Of a stretch of 64,000 bases of DNA, positions 1-8,393 are shown in pieces; position 1 is the first letter of the stretch, and every line of letters starts with the position of its first letter. The translations under genes were made by a program, and so were the position numbers. Under the pieces are notes generated by a model that was not told the DNA's origin, ran no database searches, and saw only the letters and a program-made list of their open reading frames with translations. This DNA is from Bradyrhizobium frederickii (lineage in GTDB: Bacteria; Pseudomonadota; Alphaproteobacteria; Rhizobiales; Xanthobacteraceae): the NCBI RefSeq assembly GCF_004570865.1, contig NZ_SPQS01000005.1, forward strand, positions 248,001-312,000, given 5' to 3'.

Positions 1-338
1 TTCTCAAGAGGAGCCGATTGACGTAGCAAGTTGGCGTCGACCCAAATTTTGCGGCCAATCCCATTGGCCGTAGGCCAAAGCGACCTGAGCAGCAGGGGCG
101 CCTGAATCATGCGGAATTCGGGACGACACTGACGAGCATTGCCTCGAATTGGCGAAGCAGGCCCCTCAATGCGACTTGATCCAAATCAACCGACGACCGG
201 AGCAGCCGTGCTCTGCTTTTCCAGCCAAGAATAGACGTTCGACGACATTGCATGGACCAGACCAACGGCGTCTCTGGTTCAGGTCGGGCAAACTGCGCAC
301 CGCTCAGCGGTGAGCCGCCGTGAGAAGGCACTTTCCTC
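1..338. other. No confident gene; upstream region of the Crp/Fnr gene
   Basis: A 23-codon open stretch on the plus strand (2–73, ending TAG) could be the tail of a gene that begins left of the window, but nothing in it is recognisable. The minus-strand frame over 107–358 has no ribosome binding site or family features. The only functional signal I see is the GAGAAGG ribosome binding site at about 322–328 that serves the next gene. Confidence 0.4.
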
Positions 339-1121
339 ATGCCCACGGCCTCGATCATTCCAGTTCACACAAGACTTGGAATCAACAACCGGCTCCTGCT
401 TGCACTGTCTCCCGCGACGTTAGACCGGCTGCTAAAGGCTTCTGAACCAGTAGCTCTCTCCAAAGGAGAGCACATTGAGACCGCAGGACAGCCGATCACG
501 CACATCCATTTTATCAACCGGGGATTGGTTTGTGCAACCAAGGCAGTGAGAGATGGCCGGGTTGTCGAGATCGCAGCAATCGGAATCGAGGGCATCGCCG
601 AGTTCGTCACGCTGCTCGGCATGGACCGGTCACTAGTCGATACGGCAGTCCGGATCCCGGGTATGGCGATCCGCATCAGGCGCGAGGTCCTCATGCACGA
701 GATGGAGGGGGATAGGCCGCTTCGCGAATTGATGCAGGCCTATGTGTGCTTCGGCCTTAAGGAAGTTGCACGGCACGTCGCCTGCATTCGACTGCATCAT
801 CTCGATCAGCGGTGCTGCCGCTGGCTGTTGATTGCTCATGACCATGCCCTGTCAGATGATTTTCCGCTGACCCATGAGGATCTTGCGATGATGCTTGGCT
901 ACCAGCGCGCAGGCGTTTCGGTCGCCATGGCCTCGCTCGTCAAGGCGGGACTTATCGAGCACAAGCGGGGCAGAGTGATAATAACCGACCGGCCCGGTCT
1001 CGAGGCGGCTTCCTGTGAATGCTATCGGGAAATGCAGACCGAACTCGACGAATTCCTGCCAGCGAAGAAATCGGCCCAACTGTTCGAAGTCGGACAGAAC
1101 ACCAAGGTGCGGCGCCGCTAA
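339..1121 (+). CDS. Crp/Fnr family transcriptional regulator
   Basis: 260-residue one-component regulator. The N-terminal cyclic-nucleotide-binding-like beta barrel covers about residues 20–140 and the C-terminal Crp-type winged helix about 150–225, with the recognition region around 178–200 (HEDLAMMLGYQRAGVS). There are no Fnr-type N-terminal cysteines, so it is not an iron-sulfur oxygen sensor, and the effector is unknown. The ATG at 339 follows GAGAAGG with about 10 nt spacing. It precedes a 50-codon ORF and a DUF1269 gene on the same strand, so it may control stress-type functions, which is inference. Proteins of this architecture are numerous in bradyrhizobia and the family call does not give a regulon. 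Confidence 0.85.
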   Translation: MPTASIIPVHTRLGINNRLLLALSPATLDRLLKASEPVALSKGEHIETAGQPITHIHFINRGLVCATKAVRDGRVVEIAAIGIEGIAEFVTLLGMDRSLVDTAVRIPGMAIRIRREVLMHEMEGDRPLRELMQAYVCFGLKEVARHVACIRLHHLDQRCCRWLLIAHDHALSDDFPLTHEDLAMMLGYQRAGVSVAMASLVKAGLIEHKRGRVIITDRPGLEAASCECYREMQTELDEFLPAKKSAQLFEVGQNTKVRRR

Positions 1122-1194
1122 CTTCCTTCCGTTGCGCTTTTAGGCCGGCGAGGCGGTGAGCACCCTGCAACACGCCTGATCAAGGGAGACTGGA

Positions 1195-1347
1195 ATGGCT
1201 TCCACCGATCTTCAGGCTAACCAGTTGCGTCATCAAGTCGAAGAAACGATGCAGACCTGCTCGGCGCTGTTCGTCGCCCAGGGCGGCGCGAGCCGGCTGG
1301 ACCGGCCCCGCATTCGTGCCGGCGCATACCGCTCAGACAAAAGTTAG
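1195..1347 (+). CDS. Small ORF of 50 residues, unknown
   Basis: ATG at 1195 is preceded by a GGGAG ribosome binding site at about 1183–1187. The product starts MASTDLQANQLRHQVEETMQ and ends in a basic, low-complexity tail. It has no recognised domain, signal peptide or membrane segment. It lies between the Crp/Fnr gene and the DUF1269 gene in the same direction. The polar first half looks like a genuine helix, while the Arg-rich second half could mean the ORF is a truncated remnant of a longer gene. It may equally be chance coding in GC-rich DNA. Confidence 0.35.
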   Translation: MASTDLQANQLRHQVEETMQTCSALFVAQGGASRLDRPRIRAGAYRSDKS

Positions 1348-1421
1348 CGTCAAGGCCAGACGCAGCCTGAGGCCCGGGAGTTTACCAGGTGGAATTCAAC
1401 CCAACGGAAAGGCAAGCAGTG

Positions 1422-2219
1422 ATGAGCAGATTTGTCGTAACTACATTTGGCACCGAGGCGAAAGCGTATGAAGGTACGCACGCCTTGAAGGAACTCCATG
1501 CAGAAGGTGAGCTCACGCTTTACGGATTCGCCGTCATCGCCAAGGACGCCGGCGGACAGGTGTCGATCAAGCAGGCGCCGGATGATCTGACCGGCACGGC
1601 GCTCGGCACTCTGGTCGGCGCGCTGGTTGGCCTGCTTGGCGGCCCGGCTGGTGTCGTTGTCGGGATGACCGCCGGCATGATGCTGGGAAGTATCGGGGAC
1701 CTCATCAACATCGGGGTCGGCGCCGATTTCGTTGACAAGGTGTCCCGTGAGCTCGCTCCGGGCAAGACGGCTGTCATCGCCGAAGTCGATGAAGAATGGG
1801 TCACGCCGCTCGATGCGCGCATGGAGGCAATCGGCGGGTCTGTAGCGCGCCAATGGCGTTCGGATTTCGAGGACGCTCAGATCGCGAAGGAAACTGCCGC
1901 CCGAAAGGCCGAACTGGGACAATTGAAGGCCGAAATAGCTCAGTCCGGCGCAGACGCCAAGGCCAAGCTCCGCGCAAGGATCAACGAGGTCACGGCCAAG
2001 CTCAACGAGCTGTCTAGCCAGGCGCAGACGAAACTTGACAAGCTCGAGAAAGACACCGACGCGAAGATCAGCGCCTTGAATGGGCAGGTCGCAAAAGCCA
2101 GCGCGGAGACCAAGGCGCGTATCAAGCAACGGCTCGCCGCGTTGCGGGCCGAACATGACCGGCGCGTCGCAAAGTTGCGGGAAGCCGGTGCGTTGATCAA
2201 GGAAGCGCTCGCCGCGTGA
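1422..2219 (+). CDS. DUF1269-family protein with C-terminal coiled coil
   Basis: About 265 residues. The N-terminal half (MSRFVVTTFGTEAKAYE…) matches the DUF1269 family: a compact alpha/beta fold followed by a glycine-rich hydrophobic helical hairpin at about residues 55–105. The C-terminal 120 residues are rich in Ala, Lys, Glu and Gln with heptad-like spacing and are predicted to form a long coiled coil. I chose ATG 1422 because GGAAAGG lies about 9 nt upstream; an in-frame GTG at 1389 is the alternative. Function is not established. The family is often found among stress or envelope genes. A strong hairpin follows the stop codon. Confidence 0.75.
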   Translation: MSRFVVTTFGTEAKAYEGTHALKELHAEGELTLYGFAVIAKDAGGQVSIKQAPDDLTGTALGTLVGALVGLLGGPAGVVVGMTAGMMLGSIGDLINIGVGADFVDKVSRELAPGKTAVIAEVDEEWVTPLDARMEAIGGSVARQWRSDFEDAQIAKETAARKAELGQLKAEIAQSGADAKAKLRARINEVTAKLNELSSQAQTKLDKLEKDTDAKISALNGQVAKASAETKARIKQRLAALRAEHDRRVAKLREAGALIKEALAA

Positions 2220-2250
2220 GAAACCCCAGGCTGAAGGGATGATCTTTCCG

Positions 2251-2280
2251 GGGAGCGGCAAAGCCCTCTTTGCCGCTCCC
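2251..2280 (+). terminator. Perfect 13-bp hairpin after the DUF1269 gene
   Basis: GGGAGCGGCAAAG (2251–2263), loop CCCT, then the exact reverse complement (2268–2280), 31 nt after the stop codon. No T-run follows on either strand, so it is a transcript-end or RNA-stabilising hairpin rather than a textbook intrinsic terminator. Confidence 0.55.
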
Positions 2281-2564
2281 AGTTGAAAAAAGAATGGCAT
2301 AATATGCTATGGCCCTTGGCGGCCTCGACCTGCAAGTTGTGGTCGGCTACCGCTGCTTGCGATTTCCGATCGTGGCGTCGGCGTCTTCATAGCGTCACGG
2401 CGAACGAGTCGTGCCATCTCCATCGGCCGTGGTGCGCGAGCCCTGCCGCCGTATTCACGGCGGCTCTTGAACCGGCATCAAGATCACTTGGATCTGGTCG
2501 AAGGCGGACGCCAGTCCGGTCCAATGCCAAGCCGTTCGCGGCAGGCTCGATCGAGGCCGAAAAC
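2281..2564. other. Intergenic region between convergent genes, nothing recognised
   Basis: Lies between the 3' ends of the DUF1269 gene and the tspO-like gene. A plus-strand open frame crosses it and overlaps the tspO-like gene, but it has no ribosome binding site and no protein-like composition, so I do not call it. Confidence 0.4.
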
Positions 2565-3008
2565 TCAATTCATACGCCAGATGGCCGCATTGAGCACGCC
2601 GGCAAACGCGACCCAGGCCGCATAAGGCACGAACAACGCCGCTGCCAGACGGTCACGTGACAGTTCGAGACCGATATAGGTCACGATCGCGGCGAACAGA
2701 CAGATCAGGATGACGAGCGCGGCGCCGATCCGGTGCATCGTGAACATCACCGGCGACCAGGCGAAATTGAGCGCCAGTTGCGTCGCCCAGGCCAGCATCG
2801 CTTTGCCCGAGGGATCGCGCCGAAAGGTTCGCCAGCCCGCAATTGCGATCATGACGTAGAGGACGGTCCAGGCCACCGGAAACGCCCAGTTCGGCGGCAC
2901 GAAATCCGGCTTGGCAAGGCCCGCATACCATTGGCCGGGGAGATTGGTCGCGCCGATCAGCCAGCCGATGCCGACCACGCCCACCACAAAGGCCAACAGC
3001 TGCAGCAT
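2565..3008 (-). CDS. TspO/MBR family tryptophan-rich sensory protein
   Basis: 147 residues with five predicted membrane helices. It carries family hallmarks such as the PNWAFPVAWTVLYVMIAIAGW stretch (about residues 39–59), an NFAWSPVMF motif near 80–90, and a final helix ending in a Trp-rich segment. TspO proteins bind porphyrins and related ligands in the membrane and affect tetrapyrrole and oxidative-stress responses; the role here is inferred. It is divergent from dinB and the two starts are only about 45 bp apart, so the promoters must overlap. Confidence 0.9.
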   Translation of the reverse strand: MLQLLAFVVGVVGIGWLIGATNLPGQWYAGLAKPDFVPPNWAFPVAWTVLYVMIAIAGWRTFRRDPSGKAMLAWATQLALNFAWSPVMFTMHRIGAALVILICLFAAIVTYIGLELSRDRLAAALFVPYAAWVAFAGVLNAAIWRMN

Positions 3009-3051
3009 CCCTCACCTCGCGCTTCTTATGGCCCAATTGTATCATCTTTCC

Positions 3052-4152
3052 ATGAGCGAATCCGACACGGTGACCGGCAAGGCCTCGCCGGTGCGCAAGA
3101 TCATCCATATCGACATGGATGCTTTCTATGCGTCGGTGGAACAGCGCGACAATCCGGAGCTGCGTGGAAAGCCGGTTGCGGTCGGAGGCTCCGCCGAGCG
3201 CGGCGTCGTCGCGGCCGCGAGCTACGAAGCGCGCAAGTTCGGCGTTCGCTCCGCCATGCCGTCGGTGACGGCGAAGCGGCAATGTCCCGATCTGATCTTC
3301 GTCAGGCCGCGCTTCGAGGTCTACAAGGCGATCTCCAGGCAGATCCGCGACATCTTCGCCGAGCACACGCCGATCATCGAACCGTTGTCACTCGACGAGG
3401 CCTATCTCGACGTGACGGAAAATCTCCAAGGCATCCCGCTGGCGCGGGACATCGCGCTGCGGATCCGCGAAAAGATCAAGGCCGAGACCGGCCTCAACGC
3501 GTCGGCCGGCATCTCCTACAACAAGTTTCTGGCCAAGCTCGCCTCCGATCATCGCAAGCCCAACGGCCAGTTCGTGATCGCGCCGGAGATGGGACCGGCC
3601 TTCGTCGAAACGCTGCCGGTCGGCAAGTTTCACGGCATCGGACCGGCGACTGCGGCGAAGATGAATTCGCTCGGCCTGTTCACCGGCCTCGACATCCGCA
3701 ACCAGACGCTGGAATTCATGAACACGAATTTCGGCAAGTCGGGCGCCTATTATTACTGGATCTCGCGCGGCGTCGACGAACGGCCGGTTCGGGCCAACCG
3801 GATTCGCAAGTCCATCGGCGCGGAGAACACGTTCTCGACCGACCTCGCCGAATATGACGCGCTGGCCGCCGAACTCAGACCTCTCGTCGACAAGGTCTGG
3901 CGCCATTGCGAGGCGACCGGCAATCGCGGCCGCACCGTCACCCTGAAGATCAAGTTCGCCGACTTCGAGATCATCACGCGCAGCAGGTCCGTCGCAGCGG
4001 CGGTTCGGGGCCGGGCCGATCTGGAGCGGCTGGCCTGCGGCCTGCTCGAGGCCGAGATGCCGCTCGGAAAGCGCGTCAGGCTGCTGGGTGTCTCGCTGTC
4101 CGCCCTCCAGGCCGGCGACGACGCGGAGCCGCAGCTGACGCTCGGCATCTGA
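3052..4152 (+). CDS. dinB: DNA polymerase IV (Y-family)
   Basis: 366 residues, the usual length for DinB. The palm begins with IHIDMDAFYASVEQ, containing metal ligand D21, followed by the second catalytic motif SLDEAYLDV (D115, E116). A helix-hairpin-helix and a little-finger domain complete the fold. It performs error-prone translesion synthesis of abasic sites and N2-dG adducts. The frame is open further upstream, but ATG 3052 (MSESD) places the catalytic motif at the normal distance from the N-terminus; ATG 3028 is an alternative. I see no clear LexA box (GAAC-N7-GAAC or GTTC-N7-GTTC) in the short upstream gap, so SOS control is not supported from sequence. Confidence 0.93.
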   Translation: MSESDTVTGKASPVRKIIHIDMDAFYASVEQRDNPELRGKPVAVGGSAERGVVAAASYEARKFGVRSAMPSVTAKRQCPDLIFVRPRFEVYKAISRQIRDIFAEHTPIIEPLSLDEAYLDVTENLQGIPLARDIALRIREKIKAETGLNASAGISYNKFLAKLASDHRKPNGQFVIAPEMGPAFVETLPVGKFHGIGPATAAKMNSLGLFTGLDIRNQTLEFMNTNFGKSGAYYYWISRGVDERPVRANRIRKSIGAENTFSTDLAEYDALAAELRPLVDKVWRHCEATGNRGRTVTLKIKFADFEIITRSRSVAAAVRGRADLERLACGLLEAEMPLGKRVRLLGVSLSALQAGDDAEPQLTLGI

Positions 4153-4218
4153 GCGAGACCGCTCGCCGGAAACGCAGGGGTATCGCATTTGACGTGCAGG
4201 ATGCATCGGCAGTGGGAC

Positions 4219-4388
4219 TCCCTCCCCCGCTTGCGGGGCGCGACGAGCTTCGCTCGCGCTGAAAGGGCTGGGGAGAGGGTGTCTCCGCGCAGGGACTGTT
4301 GAGAATAACTGAGGATGTCCCTGCGCGGCGAGAGCCCTCACCCGCCGCGCTCTGCGAGCGCGTCGGCCTCTCCCGCAAGCGGGAGAGG
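4219..4388. repeat. Two-armed palindromic repeat, family A (no cargo gene)
   Basis: The left arm contains CTCCCCCGCTTGCGGGG and GGGGAGAGGGTGTCTCCGCG. The right arm contains GAGAGCCCTCACCC and CTCTCCCGCAAGCGGGAGAG. The arms are inverted relative to each other. The same arm motifs recur at 22346, 28445, 28881, 33292, 36108, 38355 and 43905. Confidence 0.75.
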
Positions 4389-4495
4389 CGGAGCAAGCCT
4401 AGACAGCCCCCGTGTCATTCATATGCGATTGCCGGCCCGCAAGCAGGAAAGGGAGTGGAGCTCCGTTGCAGCAACCAAACCCGGTCTCATCGCAC

Positions 4496-4789
4496 TCAAT
4501 GCCGCATGTGCTCGAACACCACGATCACGCCGGTCGGCTCGGGCTCGTGCGCCATCAGGCGGGTCAGGTCGGAATCGCCCCAATCGGCGAGGCTGACGAC
4601 TTCGCCGCTCTGGCGATCGGCACCGAGCGACGCGGCGGGCTCGAGCACCTTGAGGCCCATTTCGTCGACGAAGAAGGTGTGCTCGCCGAACATGCTGTTG
4701 AGCTGCGGCATGGCGGGATGTTCGTCGGGCAGCACCTGAGCGCCGAGTTGGTTGACGGTCTGCTTCACCTGTTCGGATGTGAGCTTCAT
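4496..4789 (-). CDS. Hypothetical protein, 97 residues
   Basis: Starts MKLTSEQVKQTVNQLGAQVL with a GGAGC ribosome binding site just upstream. The frame stays open another 400 nt upstream, but that part is Arg-rich and reads like antisense coding, so I take the internal ATG. The product is acidic and soluble, without signal peptide or membrane segment, and includes a FFVDEMGLKVLEP stretch. I do not recognise the family. It lies downstream of the glycosylase gene on the same strand with a gap of about 200 bp. Confidence 0.6.
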   Translation of the reverse strand: MKLTSEQVKQTVNQLGAQVLPDEHPAMPQLNSMFGEHTFFVDEMGLKVLEPAASLGADRQSGEVVSLADWGDSDLTRLMAHEPEPTGVIVVFEHMRH

Positions 4790-4998
4790 GAGCTGCTCCG
4801 TTCTGTGTCCGGTTTCATTGGCCTTGAGCGGAAGCACGCGTTCCCTGCGCCCTTGTCCGCCTGGCTCAAGCCCGAACAGGTGCTGCGGACAAATGTTCCG
4901 ACGAAATGTATTTTGTGATCGCGCGTCGTATCTGCCGCGCTCACGGCACGAGATCGCCACAGGATTCACACGATCTGGCCGTGAGCTGCGCTCACCGA

Positions 4999-5685
4999 CT
5001 ATTCGCTGCGGTTCTCGCCCACCGACAGCGCGCAAATGCGCGATAGGTGGGTGTAAGGCAGGCCGGTTTCCTCGGCCCAGGCGTTGAACTGCGCCTGCAC
5101 CTTGGCGAGATCGCCCTTCGACTTGACCTCTTCTGCAATGTCGAGACCGGCATCGCGCAGGCAGACGACGACGTCCTTTGACGTCACAAAGCCGTCCCAC
5201 CCGACGAAGCGCAGCAGCATCTGGCCGGTGTTGCCGCCGAGACGGCTGCCGCGCCTGGTCAGGAGGTCAAGCAGGCCGATCTGGTTCGATGAAGGCCATT
5301 TCGCCAGAAACTTGCCGAAGCTGCCGTGCTCCTTCGCGATCTCCTGGACGAAAGCGGCGTTGTCGCGCACCGACATGATCTTGGCCCCGTTGCGCACGAT
5401 GCGGGCGTCGCGCAGCAGGCCCTCCCAATAGTCTTCCGGCTGGAAGCTGAGCTTGGCCGGCTGGAAATGCAGGAAAGCCTCTTCGAAGCCTTCCCATTTC
5501 GAATCGATCACGCTCCAGGCAAAGCCGGCGCAGAACACACGCTTGGTCATCTCAGCCAGGATACGATCGTCGCCGAGCTTGGCCAGACGCTTCAAGTCGG
5601 GCTTCGCCGGCATCAATTTGTCCAGCGCCTTGGGCCCGCCCTTGCGCTTCTCGGCGCGGGCGCGAATGGTCTTGAAGGGGGTCAT
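4999..5685 (-). CDS. DNA-3-methyladenine glycosylase I family protein
   Basis: 228 residues resembling the Tag branch of the helix-hairpin-helix glycosylases. Supporting features are the WSVIDSKWEGFEEAFLHF segment near residues 55–72, the WEGLLRDARIVRNGAKI helix, and the late CLRDAGLDIAEE region. Such enzymes excise 3-methyladenine from alkylated DNA in base excision repair. ATG 5685 (MTPFKTI) is preferred over the in-frame start at 5718. The canonical Tag zinc ligands are not obvious, so it may belong to the divergent Tag-like group common in alphaproteobacteria and its substrate range is uncertain. Confidence 0.8.
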   Translation of the reverse strand: MTPFKTIRARAEKRKGGPKALDKLMPAKPDLKRLAKLGDDRILAEMTKRVFCAGFAWSVIDSKWEGFEEAFLHFQPAKLSFQPEDYWEGLLRDARIVRNGAKIMSVRDNAAFVQEIAKEHGSFGKFLAKWPSSNQIGLLDLLTRRGSRLGGNTGQMLLRFVGWDGFVTSKDVVVCLRDAGLDIAEEVKSKGDLAKVQAQFNAWAEETGLPYTHLSRICALSVGENRSE

Positions 5686-5894
5686 GTGAACACAGGCGTT
5701 GAGGGCAGGCCACGACACCAGAATTCGGCGATCCGGTCCAGCCCCCGCATTGCCGCCCCTTGCGCTCTGCGACGGGACGCAGCATGCTGTCGCTCATAGG
5801 ATTGACGCAAAGGGGCGGGCGGGCTGGTCTGCTTCTTGCTTTATGCCGTTTTTGGAATTCCCTGACATTTTGATCTCTGGCCGTTGGATTTTCC

Positions 5895-6722
5895 ATGCGC
5901 TGCCTGGTCGTGGCCGACCTGCACTATTCGCTGCCTCAGCTCGACTGGCTGGTCAGCGCGGCGCCGCGATTCGACCTCGTGATCTTCGCCGGCGACGCAC
6001 TCGACATCGGCTCGATGGTCGATTTCCGCGCCCAGATCGTGGTGGTGAAGAAGTACCTCGCGCTGCTGGCCGCGACGACCCGCGTGATCCTCTGCTCCGG
6101 CAATCACGATCTCGACGAGCGCAACGCCGAAGGTGAGAAGGTTTCGCGCTGGATCTCGGAGGTGCGCGAGCTCGGCATCGCCTGCGACGGCGACGGCCTT
6201 ACGGTCGGCGATACCCTGTTCACCGTGTGCCCGTGGTGGGATGGACCTCAGGTCAAGCAACGCCTCATCGAGCAGTTGCGCGATGTCGCGGCCGTCAGGC
6301 CGCAGCGCTGGATCTGGGCGCATCATGCGCCGCCGGCGGATTCACCGACGAGCTGGGGCGGCAAGCGCTTCTTCGGCGACGTCGAGCTGGTGCAGTGGAT
6401 CATGCAATACCAGCCGTCGATCGTGATCTCGGGCCATGTGCATCAATCACCCTTCATCAGCAATGGATCGTGGTTCGACCGGCTGGGCCAGACCTGGGTC
6501 TTCAACACGGGCCTGCAACCCGGCCGTCCCCCAACCTACATCGTGCTCGATCTCGATGCCGACAAGGCGTTCTGGCTGGCGGCCGGCGAGGCGCAGTGGA
6601 TCGACCTGAATGCGCCGCTGCGGCGGCCCGCCGCCCCCATCGAGGCGCCGCCCGACTGGCTCACATTCTTGGATCGGATTGCCGATCCGAGCCTGGCGAA
6701 ACCTCAAGCGGCGGCAGGTTGA
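5895..6722 (+). CDS. Metallophosphoesterase
   Basis: 275 residues with the full calcineurin-like metal-binding set: D8-x-H10 (VADLHYS), GD34 (AGDALD), GNHD (N70-H71), the AHHAPP histidine and GHVHQ. These coordinate two metal ions and hydrolyse phosphomono- or diesters; the substrate is unknown. There is no signal peptide, so it is cytoplasmic. Its last 62 nt overlap, tail to tail, the end of the cyclic-nucleotide-binding gene on the other strand, which raises the possibility of cNMP or nucleotide turnover, but that is speculation. Confidence 0.88.
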   Translation: MRCLVVADLHYSLPQLDWLVSAAPRFDLVIFAGDALDIGSMVDFRAQIVVVKKYLALLAATTRVILCSGNHDLDERNAEGEKVSRWISEVRELGIACDGDGLTVGDTLFTVCPWWDGPQVKQRLIEQLRDVAAVRPQRWIWAHHAPPADSPTSWGGKRFFGDVELVQWIMQYQPSIVISGHVHQSPFISNGSWFDRLGQTWVFNTGLQPGRPPTYIVLDLDADKAFWLAAGEAQWIDLNAPLRRPAAPIEAPPDWLTFLDRIADPSLAKPQAAAG

Positions 6723-7146
6723 TCATGCTCTGGAGCACCTCGCCGACCATGGCCAGATGCGTGCCGTGGCCGGCATATTGCCGTTTGAGATCGGCGAGGT
6801 AGGTGTTGGCGACGTTGAGCCGCTGCGCCAGCATTTTTGCGATCAGCAGCGCCACGCCCGGCTCCTTCTCGAGGAACGAGGCCGCATCCTCGAATTCGTA
6901 GACGGTCGCGTCGGAGCAGGCCCGTACGGTTGCGGTGTGCGGCTGGCCCAGCAGCACGGACATCTCACCCAGCACCGCGCCAGGCTCGGTGACGGTGGCA
7001 ACCACCATCTCACCCTTGAGCACCTCGAGCCTGCCTTGCATCAGCACGAAGAGATGGCCGGAGGTGCCCCCCTCGGCGACGACGATGGTGCCGGCGGCAA
7101 GCTGCCGTTCCGTTCCGCCGGTGCAATAATTGAGGACTGCGCGCAT
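6661..7146 (-). CDS. Cyclic nucleotide-binding domain protein
   Basis: 161 residues that are mostly a single cNMP-binding domain (about residues 10–120), including the GEMSVLLGQPHTATVRA phosphate-binding-cassette-like segment in which E and R are the usual ligand contacts. There is no DNA-binding or channel domain, so it is probably a stand-alone sensor or regulatory subunit. ATG 7146 (MRAVLNYC) is chosen over an upstream in-frame start because it begins right at the domain. The 3' end overlaps the convergent metallophosphoesterase gene. Confidence 0.82.
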   Translation of the reverse strand: MRAVLNYCTGGTERQLAAGTIVVAEGGTSGHLFVLMQGRLEVLKGEMVVATVTEPGAVLGEMSVLLGQPHTATVRACSDATVYEFEDAASFLEKEPGVALLIAKMLAQRLNVANTYLADLKRQYAGHGTHLAMVGEVLQSMINLPPLEVSPGSDRQSDPRM

Positions 7147-7249
7147 GGTGCGAAACCTCCCGCCGCGGGACGATACCCAACGCCGGAAGACTAGAGCACG
7201 ATCCATGCCAGGCGGCAATCAGCGGGGGCCGGCTGGCGCGCGAGGCGCG

Positions 7250-7987
7250 TCACACCCGAGAGAGCGAGGGCGCCTCTCCGGGCAGGATGGCCTGCAATCC
7301 GCCAAAGCGGCGCTCGCGGCCATGGAAGGCGGCGAGCGCCTCGGCAAGATCGCCCGCGTCGAATTCGGGCCACATCCGCTCGGTGAAGTGCAGCTCGGCA
7401 TAGGCGCCTTCCCAGAGCAGGAAGTCCGAGAGCCGCTTCTCGCCCGAGGTGCGGATGATGAGGTCGACGTCGCGCAGGCCGGCTTCGCCGGTGACGAGCT
7501 GCGAGAAGGCTTCGCGGGTGAGGCTGGTCAGCGCCGCCGCCTTCGCCGCGGCGTTGAGGATGGCGTCGCGCGCGGAATAGTCGACCGCGATGCGCAAATG
7601 CAGCGTGCCGCCGCCGGCGGTGGCCCGTTCGGCCTGCGCGATCGCGCTGGCGATGCCGTCGGGCAGGCGATCGCGGCGGCCGATCACGGTGAGCCGCACG
7701 CCGTTCCTGACCAGGCTCTGCACCTCGTTGGCGAGATAGAAGCGCAGCAAGGTCATCAATGCGGCGACCTCGGCCTTCGGCCTCCGCCAATTGTCGGCGG
7801 AGAAGGCGTAGAGCGTCAGCGTGCCGATGCCCTGCTTGGGCGCGGCCTCGACGATGCGGCGGATGGCTTCGACGCCGGCCTCGTGGCCGCGCACGCGCGA
7901 CAGGCCGCGTCGCGTCGCCCATCGCCCGTTGCCGTCCATGATGATGCCGACATGAAGCTTCTCGTTATGGGACGCATCACTTTGCAT
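7250..7987 (-). CDS. Isoprenyl transferase (cis-prenyltransferase, UppS-like)
   Basis: 245 residues with the UppS signatures: GIIMDGNGRWATRRG (catalytic D18), FSADNWRRP, and RTSGEKRLSDFLLWE near the C-terminus. The family condenses isopentenyl diphosphate onto farnesyl diphosphate to give undecaprenyl diphosphate for cell-wall synthesis. The housekeeping uppS usually lies with frr, cdsA, dxr and bamA, none of which are here, so this is probably a paralogue. It is the last gene of a unit with a winged-helix regulator and a membrane protein, and its start codon lies inside a 17-bp palindrome shared with the operon's upstream region. Confidence 0.88.
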   Translation of the reverse strand: MQSDASHNEKLHVGIIMDGNGRWATRRGLSRVRGHEAGVEAIRRIVEAAPKQGIGTLTLYAFSADNWRRPKAEVAALMTLLRFYLANEVQSLVRNGVRLTVIGRRDRLPDGIASAIAQAERATAGGGTLHLRIAVDYSARDAILNAAAKAAALTSLTREAFSQLVTGEAGLRDVDLIIRTSGEKRLSDFLLWEGAYAELHFTERMWPEFDAGDLAEALAAFHGRERRFGGLQAILPGEAPSLSRV

Positions 7988-7995
7988 TGCAAAGT
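7979..7995. promoter_or_regulatory. 17-bp palindrome over the uppS-like start codon
   Basis: ACTTTGCATTGCAAAGT: 6-bp arms ACTTTG/CAAAGT around a 5-bp centre, covering the start codon (7985–7987). It matches the palindrome at 9051–9067 in 16 of 17 positions. Likely an operator for the regulator encoded between them. Confidence 0.6.
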
Positions 7996-8018
7996 CTCCG
8001 GTCAAAAAGGGGGAAGGA

Positions 8019-8393
8019 TCAGGTCGAGACGATGCCGAGGCGGCCGAGCGGCGGCGCCTCGCGGCCGGCAGCCTTGGCGGCGTCGCGCACCAGGCGCTCC
8101 AGCACGGCGAGATAGTCGAGGAAACGGCGGCGCCCGGTCCTGGTGAGGCGGCAGGTGGTGTGCGGACGGTTGCCCTCATAGCCCTTGGTCACGTCGACGA
8201 GGCCGGCCTCCTGGAGCACGGCAAGGTGCCGGCTGAGATTGCCGTCGGTGAGGCCGCACAACTGCTTGAGGTCGGCAAAGGCCAGCCCCTTGGGATGCGC
8301 CATCAGCGAGGTCAGAAGACCGAGCCTCGCCTTCTCGTGGATCACGCGGTCGAGCCCTTCGTAGGAGAAGGGTGCGCTGTCAGTCTTCGACAT
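8019..8393 (-). CDS. Winged-helix transcriptional regulator (ArsR/MarR-like)
   Basis: 124 residues. A single winged helix (about residues 20–95) includes LKQLCGLTDGNLSRHLAVLQ as helix-turn-helix and YEGNRPHTTCRLTRTG as the wing. This resembles the small one-domain regulators often paired with a membrane protein. The ATGATG at 8393–8396 has GGAGA just upstream and overlaps the end of the preceding membrane-protein gene, showing translational coupling; ATG 8414 is an alternative start. The two palindromes at 7979 and 9051 bracket the gene and are its probable binding sites. Confidence 0.82.
   Translation of the reverse strand: MSKTDSAPFSYEGLDRVIHEKARLGLLTSLMAHPKGLAFADLKQLCGLTDGNLSRHLAVLQEAGLVDVTKGYEGNRPHTTCRLTRTGRRRFLDYLAVLERLVRDAAKAAGREAPPLGRLGIVST

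Noticed and set aside
107..358. Minus-strand 83-codon frame at the left edge
   Set aside because: No ribosome binding site, no recognisable motif, and it overlaps the start of the Crp/Fnr gene.
2283..2660. Plus-strand open frame after the DUF1269 gene
   Set aside because: No ribosome binding site, composition unlike a protein, and overlaps the end of the tspO-like gene.
4790..5200. N-terminal extension of the 97-residue hypothetical protein
   Set aside because: Arg-rich, reads antisense-like and overlaps the glycosylase gene; the internal ATG has a ribosome binding site.
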